From Larix kaempferi (Eukaryota; Streptophyta; Pinopsida; Pinales; Pinaceae): 64,000 bases of DNA. Positions 58,008 to 64,000 of the stretch are shown here, one piece after another (positions within the stretch are counted from its first letter, which is position 1; every line of letters begins with the position of its first letter). The notes beneath the pieces were generated by a model, which was given only the letters and a program-made list of their open reading frames with translations, did not search any database and was not told the origin of the DNA. Position numbers and translations under genes: made by a program. Location of the stretch: assembly GCA_027924585.1 (NCBI GenBank), contig BSBM01000636.1, positions 4,976,001 through 5,040,000 of the forward strand, written 5' to 3'.

Positions 58008-58744
58008 TATGTTACACAAAAAAGTGTTTGGCTCATAAATAGAGAAAAAAACTAAAACATGATCTACTAGAGTTATAGCAATCTAATCACACCTATTATT
58101 TGGGCCAAAACCTTCACTGGAATTGTGATGAGTGAACTACATCAACTTAAAAAAATCCCCTCCTATTCTAGTCAAGTTTTAAGATTACCATCCTAGATAA
58201 AATTGGAAAAAATTCTAAAACAAAAATTACTAGCTTTTTGCTCTTAGAGTAGAATCCTTCTACTGAACTATTTCTCATTTATTTATCAAAAGAATCCTTC
58301 CTAAGGTCTAAAATTGCTTTTCTTGCACCTATAAATGTTTCTTTATCAATGAGTAATTATCATTGTTACACTTATTAGCAATATATATCGTGAGTTATAC
58401 CCCAATCTAATATTATCGGTGTTATTTATCGCGATAATTTCATCTTCAGAAATTACTGTGATAAATTCAAGTTATCGCAATAATTTCAGTAAATATCACA
58501 AATTAATGGAAATTATCATTCCGTTGGCATCAATTTCACCTTATAACCATTTTTTTGGTTTTTTAACTCTGGTTTTTCAAAAGCAAATTAGGGGATTGAG
58601 CTTTGAGGATAACCATTTTCCTAATAGAATAAATTAATACCACATAGGTCGAACATCTTAAGAAACTGCTCACACAAACCGCTCACACACTAGGAGAAGG
58701 AAGGATGCATTACAACCTATCCCCCCTTAATGGCAACTTCCTAA
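58008..58744. other. No feature recognised
   Basis: AT-rich sequence with no coding pattern. A short stretch at about 58425-58500 repeats TTATCGCGATAATTTCA in variant form. Confidence 0.4.
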
Positions 58745-59480
58745 ACTCCTAACATAAATCGAAGTTTAAAAATCTTTGCTTCTGTAAGGCACTTTGTGAA
58801 AATGGTAGCAACTTGATCATTTGTAGGGAAAAAGAGCAATTCAAGAATGCAATCCTTAATAATCTTTTTGATATAGTGCATGTGTAGCTCAATGTGTTTG
58901 TTGCATTGATGTTGAATTGGACCTCTATCAAGCTTGATGGAACTCTAATTTTCACACTAGATGGTAGTTGGATTCTAGTATTGGAGTCCAAAATCTAAAA
59001 GGATATGTCGAAGCCACAAGGATTCTTGACTTGCATTAACTGTGAATCTTGACTTGCATTAACTGTGAATCGATACTCTACTTCCATTTAAGAAAGAGAA
59101 ACAGCCTTTTGTTTCTTACAATCCCAAGTAACAGGTCAAGAGCCAAGACTAAAAGAATTCTGTTCATTAGGGTCACCAGTCCAATCGAAATCAGCGAAAC
59201 CAACCAACAAAGTCCCCCTTGGACTATAATGAACTCCAAACTGAATTGTACCCTAGATATACTGAAGTATTCTTTTTGCTACTTTCCTATGAATTGCATG
59301 GGATGTTTGCATATATCGATTAGTAAGACCAACAACAAAGGAATTATTAGGATAGATATGAGTTAAGTACAAAAGGCTACCAACTAACCAATGGTACAAA
59401 GTTAACATTAGATTTATACTAAAACAACCTTCATTGAGTATGTCTCTTTCTTCCTCCCATATTTATTTTAAACCATCGTA
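58745..59480 (-). pseudogene. Ty1/copia RNase H region, decayed
   Basis: On the minus strand, across stop codons, the order of short matches is that of the end of a copia polyprotein: LVGSLLYLTHIYPNNSFVVG, RYMQTSHAIHRKVAKRIL, GTIQFGVHYSP, GFADFDWTGDPNEQNSF (59201-59150 region), VEYR where TEAEY is usual, LWLRHILLDFG, KHIELHMHYIKK and DQVATIFTKCL. Several stops and a 23-bp duplication break the frame. The rest of the element (gag, integrase, most of RT) and its LTRs are not seen. Confidence 0.8.
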
Positions 59481-59902
59481 ATCATTCATACCTATATTTC
59501 TTTAAACAACTATTAAATTTCTCCATGTTGATACTTTGAGTGAGCAAATGGGGTTCCGTGAAACTTGTAGGGAATAGGAGTGGGTTTATAAGAAGTCTAT
59601 ACAATAAAATGGTAGCTATTGAAACTATATTCATAAATTCCAAGTGGTCATTTTGAATTTGGCATTAGAAGTCATTCAGGCATAGTGTTCATACAAGGTA
59701 CCATGAGTTTACATAGAAGGAAAAACATATTGCTTACAAAACTTGATATGTGCAAGACACGCCACTGTTGCTAGCTCGTGGAGGTCAGTTGTAGTCAATT
59801 TTATTTGAAGATTGTATAAAATTAGCGATTTCCTAGTTAATATCTAAGATGAATATTCCAAACAACTTATATGTTTGTTTGAGAATTTATTTTTCCTGAA
59901 AG

Positions 59903-60314
59903 CTGCTCGTAAATTCAAGTGAACTAGAGCTATCGAAACTTGACATGAACAACTGTTCCGACAAATTCTTTGCAAAATGCATCAACTACTGTGCTCAAGT
60001 ATACTTAACAAAGAAACTGAAGAATTATCAATGCAAGAACTCTGCTCTTAAATTCAAGTGAACTAGAGCTATCGAAACTTGACATGAACAACAGTTCTGA
60101 CAAATTCTTTGCAAAATGCATCAACTACTGCGCTTAAGTATACTGAACAAAACACTGAAGAATTATCAATACAAGAACTCTGCTCGTAAATTCAAGTGAA
60201 CTAGAGCTATCGAAACTTGACATGAACAACTGTTCACAAATTCTTTGCAAAATGCATCAACTACTGTGCTTAAGTATATTTAACAAAAACTGAAGAAATA
60301 TCAATGCAAGAACT
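59903..60314 (+). repeat. Three tandem copies of a 138-139 bp unit
   Basis: Units start at 59903, 60042 and 60180 with CTGCTCGTAAATTCAAGTG (CTGCTCTTA in the second). Each continues through GAGCTATCGAAACTTGAC, GCAAAATGCATCAACTACTG and ATCAATGCAAGAACT. They differ by a few bases and small indels. It may be a mini- or satellite-like array. Confidence 0.9.
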
Positions 60315-61210
60315 ATATGAACCTTAGAAAGATATCATGGACATAAAAGGATGTTACAACTAATGTTACAGAAATCTCGTATTTCTCTTGTTTTTTTTCA
60401 CTTTTTACCTAGTTTTCAATGTCTTTCCAAATTTTCAGGTTCAATTTATGCTCATCATGTTTTGCCAATTTTTTTCCTTATTTTTCCGAATTTTCGAGTT
60501 GATGATCGTTGCCAATTTTTTTCCCAATGCTGAGTTCAATTAGTTCAACATAGGCTATTTGAGTCGTAGCTAGTTATCATTATGGTGTCAAACTATACTA
60601 ACTAAGTCGCCTAGTTCCTATTCGATGACCATGAAATTCGAAAAGATATTGTCACTGCAAAAATATGTGATAAAATTGGACATTCAGTTCAAGAAAATAT
60701 ATAATTCTAAATTTGAATTTCAAATCTAAGCAAATTTAATCGCCGAATTTTGAACTTCAACAAATTCAAACTTTGAACTTCAAAGAATTTAATGCCAAAT
60801 TCCAAGAAATCTATTCAGCTGGCCATGAAATTCATCGAAATTCTAACTTCAAGGATTAAATTCGGCTGATGCAGTTACTTAGACTATAACTATGTGACTG
60901 CAGGATAAGCCCAGGACTCACCTTCATGGCTTAGCAAATTCTTAAGAATCATTGAAGTCCACTCCCCTGGAGCCTGTAACAGCTGCAAACTCTGGTTTGA
61001 TTTTATATCATTGTGAGTTTGTGTCATTTGGGAATAACTTTAATAGCTTAAAACATGATCCCAAGGATGTTGGTCAGCCATCAGCCTATGTCCAGTATAT
61101 AGCAGAGTGACGAAGTTATGGAAAAAAATTAGATAAATGGCATTATTAATGATCAAAGAGAAGGTTCTCTTATGTAGGAGTCATCTAGGGTAGAGTCTTA
61201 GCTTTGGTAT
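60315..61210. other. No feature recognised, AT-rich
   Basis: Contains a stretch rich in AATTTGAATTTCAAA-like words (about 60690-60850). No coding pattern is visible. The last five bases, GGTAT, would be the left TSD copy of the LTR that follows. Confidence 0.4.
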
Positions 61211-64000
61211 TGTTGACCACCAAAACCAACTTGGTGGACAACCATGTACCATGCACATATTACATGTGCCTTGAAGATGAAAAGAAAGTACTTAGTGATT
61301 ATATCAAGCGAGGCAACTCTTCTTCTTGTCTTCTTTCCATGAAATTTCCGTGGGGTATTTTGTAAGGATATGTCAGCATGAGGGTCTAATTTTGTGTAAC
61401 TTAGTCACCTAGGACTTTATCATTAGGGAAATCCTTTTATCGAGTGTTTTTTTACTTGGATAATTAACATTTCTCTTTAGAGGTTTTAATCATTTGAGTT
61501 TTTCACTCAAAAGTACCTCCAAAATTGTGAAAGGTGTTCTAGTGATCGAGTCCATGGGGTGATTGGGGCCTAGGAGTGTTCTATATTACCATGCTAGACA
61601 TTATCCAGAGTCTTGCGGAATTTCATTAAGTTTTACATAGGTTTTTTTAATTTTTGGTCATTAAAAATTGTCACTCGGGACAATATGTTGTAATGTAAAA
61701 GAGGGTTACTTGGTCCTTTTTAATGTTGTATAGGGGTATGGGTACTCAACACAAATGGTATGAGACTCCCTACACCCTTGGGCCAAGTTTGAAGTCATTC
61801 AGACAAGTATTACTATGGTTTTGGTCACTTTTTCCCACGTCAGTCATGGAAATCAGGAAATTTGTCATTTAATTAGAGAGCCAAATTTTGTAAAAGTGAC
61901 TATAGTCACTTGGGGTGGCCAAGTAAAGGTTATAAAGCCTATGTTATGTACCCAACATGAAAACTAAAGCATAAAAGCCCCCTCATGAGTGTATTTCATT
62001 AGTTATGAATTTCCCACTCTATGGGGTGTGCCCTCCCATCTTTGATTGGTTGGGTGAGTAAATGTCAATGGAAGGGGCCCCACTATGGTGGTTTCCTCCC
62101 TAGTTTACATAGAAATGAGGTAGGGAGCATTAAAATGGGGGTTTCTCTCCCCATATTTGAGATCCCAAACCTTGGTTTTGCCCTCCTTGAGCAAATTTGC
62201 CCCCTCTCTTGGGCTCCCCTCTCTCTCTTGTGACACTTGCCTGGCATGCAAAGAGCTTCTCTCTTTCATTTTTCCTATTTAAGGAGGGCATTCCTTCTCA
62301 TTTGGGTTACAATCTCTCATGCTCTTGCTATTTTTCCATTTCTCTCATTCTCTTTCTCTCTTTTTGCCCCGTTGTTGGGCCATTGTAATTTACCAAGCCA
62401 AATATTCTTTGAAGTAGATTTGGTGTTGTGGATGCTCTTTGTGGTGCTTTGATTCATATCTTCATGTTATTCAAACATTGGGAGGCCAAACAAACAAACT
62501 ATTTTGCTTTGGTGAGATTTCTAGTAATTTTGTTAGTTATTTTATGAGTTTTCCTATATAGCTAATTGAGATCTTTATAGGTTGAAGTTTATAATCTCTT
62601 AGCTCCTCTATAGGTACTCACCTTTCATTTCAGTTTTGTAGCAATATTTTACAAGTTGCAAGTCACTAAGCTTTGATGGTGGAATTCTTTGGTAAGATAC
62701 CCCACTCCTCAAAGCATTGGATGGGCAAAAGAGCACTATCTTCTCCTTTCTTTCCCATTTAAATTTTTTGCATTATATTCTACATCTTTTGCATATATAA
62801 ATCATATTTGAATCATTCTTTACATGTTATTATCTCATCAAAATTTGATCATAAATTTTCTGTAAATTTGTACATTTTTGTATGATAAACTAACATTGTG
62901 CCAAAGTGATTTTGGGCATTTTTCTATGACTTTTTGCTTGCTGATTTTTAGCATGTCTACACACTTTCAAGAAGGATATGCTACCCAAAATCAGCCATCT
63001 CCAAGCATAAAGAGCCTCCACAAGTTGTCATTTCGGCCACTTTGGAGAAAATAGTTAAATACACCATTGTAATAAGTGCTGGAATTTACATAGTAATAAG
63101 TGCTTGAATTTACATCATTGTAACAAGCCCAAGAGAGTCTCTTGGGCTTGAGTTTATTGTATTTTGTTTCAAGCATTTAATTCCTAGATTAATTTACTCT
63201 TAGTTGCATGCAAAGGAAGAGGATTTGTCCATCCTTGCAAGGTTTTGTTAAGTAGTTTTGCTTACTAGTTGTTTTTACTTCAAGCATTTTTATTTTGTCC
63301 GCATCTCACTAGTGAAGTGGCTTCTCCACTCTAGTGGTATCGCGCTTGGCTTGTTTCCATTTCAGTAATTTATTTTAAGTTTTTATTTGCCCACACCTCA
63401 CAAGTTAAGTGGCTTTGCCACTCCTATGATATCACGCTTAGCTTCATCTTGTTTAAGTAATTTTATTTCAAGCATTTCCATTTTGTCCGCACCTCACAAG
63501 TGAGCTGGCTCTGCCACTCCAGTGATATCGCGCTTGGCTTGTATTATTTTAGTTTAGTCTTGCTTAAAAATAAATTTAACTTAAGCCTCGTTTTTGCCCC
63601 GTATCCTCTTCCCTCATAGGTTAAACTGAACTTGGGTGACGAGAAAGGGCAAAGATATGTGTTAGCTAGATTAATAGGCACCCAGTTACATATCTTCATT
63701 AGAATGGAGAAAAGAAGGCTTGACCTGTGGAGCTAGTGGGGTAGAGACCGTGGGGGGTCTCGTGGCACTTTGTGTCCTCCAGTTGAGCACCCGACATTCT
63801 CTCTCTAATCGAAGGAGATAGTCTCTTTGGGGTAGACATCTAGATTAGTTTCACTTCTTTGCAACAAACACATTAATCCCCTAAGTAAAAGAGAGACATT
63901 AAAATTTACATAAATTTAAATGACCACTTGCAAAACATTGTTACAATCTCATTTCTCTACTTTGCAAGCACTTTACATTATTAACTTGTTCACAATATTT
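61211..64000 (+). mobile_element. LTR of the minus-strand gag-only family, plus orientation, right end outside window
   Basis: It starts TGTTGACCACCAAAAC and its reverse complement aligns along 46650 down to about 43750. Shared marks are the TATA box (TATTTAA, 62276-62282), the hairpin repeats (63280-63540) and TTGACCTGTGGAGCTAGTGGGG. The CCCGCAGTTGGAGCCAGA motif is absent upstream, so it is a 5' LTR or a solo LTR, not a 3' LTR. It ends beyond the window before the U5 end is reached. Confidence 0.82.
62276..62282 (+). promoter_or_regulatory. TATA box of LTR 61211-64000
   Basis: TATTTAA in CCTATTTAAGGAGGGC, about 1.07 kb from the LTR start, followed by CATTTGGGTTACAATC as the likely start of R. 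Confidence 0.55.

Noticed and set aside
58419-58500. Short repeated TTATCGCGATAATTTCA-like words as a regulatory array
   Set aside because: Too few and too variable to support a function; could be a chance palindrome in AT-rich DNA.
59049-59366. 105-aa plus-strand frame
   Set aside because: The opposite strand carries a clear copia RNase H pattern; this frame is its shadow.

Overview
The window looks like intergenic, repeat-packed DNA from a large plant genome. I find no host gene, rRNA, tRNA or CRISPR array. Evidence for a plant is the mix of element types: Ty3/gypsy remnants, gag-only LTR elements whose primer-binding sites match the tRNA-Asp type typical of the plant Athila/Tat group, a decayed Ty1/copia RNase H region, and a LINE-type zf-RVT fragment. 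The species cannot be told from the sequence.

About 33.6 kb, half of the window, is one family of very long (about 4.5 kb) non-coding units. They begin TGTTATCAC, end GTGATAACA, have a TATA box about 2.55 kb in, and are flanked by 5-bp target-site duplications (TSDs). I read them as solo LTRs. Eight copies are present: 1-6479 (left end outside the window), 702-5177, 11054-15581, 15674-29231 (outer), 18228-22721, 23259-27784 (reverse), 30717-35261 and 50978-55519. Three of them sit inside other members of the family. No internal (coding) region of this family is in the window.

The layout from left to right is as follows. 1-6479 is an LTR split by a second LTR. 6480-10153 is a decayed gypsy internal region with a protease domain but no visible RT or integrase. 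10154 onward is its probable 3' LTR of about 1 kb, cut by two giant LTRs, the second of which holds two more. 29273-30716 and 35262-35720 are unassigned flank around another solo LTR. 35721-42727 is a nearly intact gag-only LTR element (LTRs 2.84 kb, internal 1.3 kb). 43277-49420 is a related element on the minus strand whose 5' LTR is replaced by a palindromic structure, so that the insertion has two U5 ends. 49421-50977 and 55520-57080 are unassigned, probably LTR-derived, flank around the last solo LTR. Then come a LINE fragment (about 57.1-57.8 kb), a foldback, a minus-strand copia remnant (about 58.7-59.5 kb), a threefold 138-bp tandem repeat, AT-rich sequence, and from 61211 to the end a plus-strand LTR of the same family as the 43277 element.

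The most unusual observations are: (1) the 43277-49420 insertion with U5 sequence at both termini and a matching CACCC TSD; (2) a 118-123 bp segment with splice-like borders kept in the same place of the giant LTR leader across four otherwise different sequence types; (3) two gag-only elements sharing a non-purine motif in place of a polypurine tract; and (4) mosaic giant LTRs that swap leader types downstream of the TATA box.
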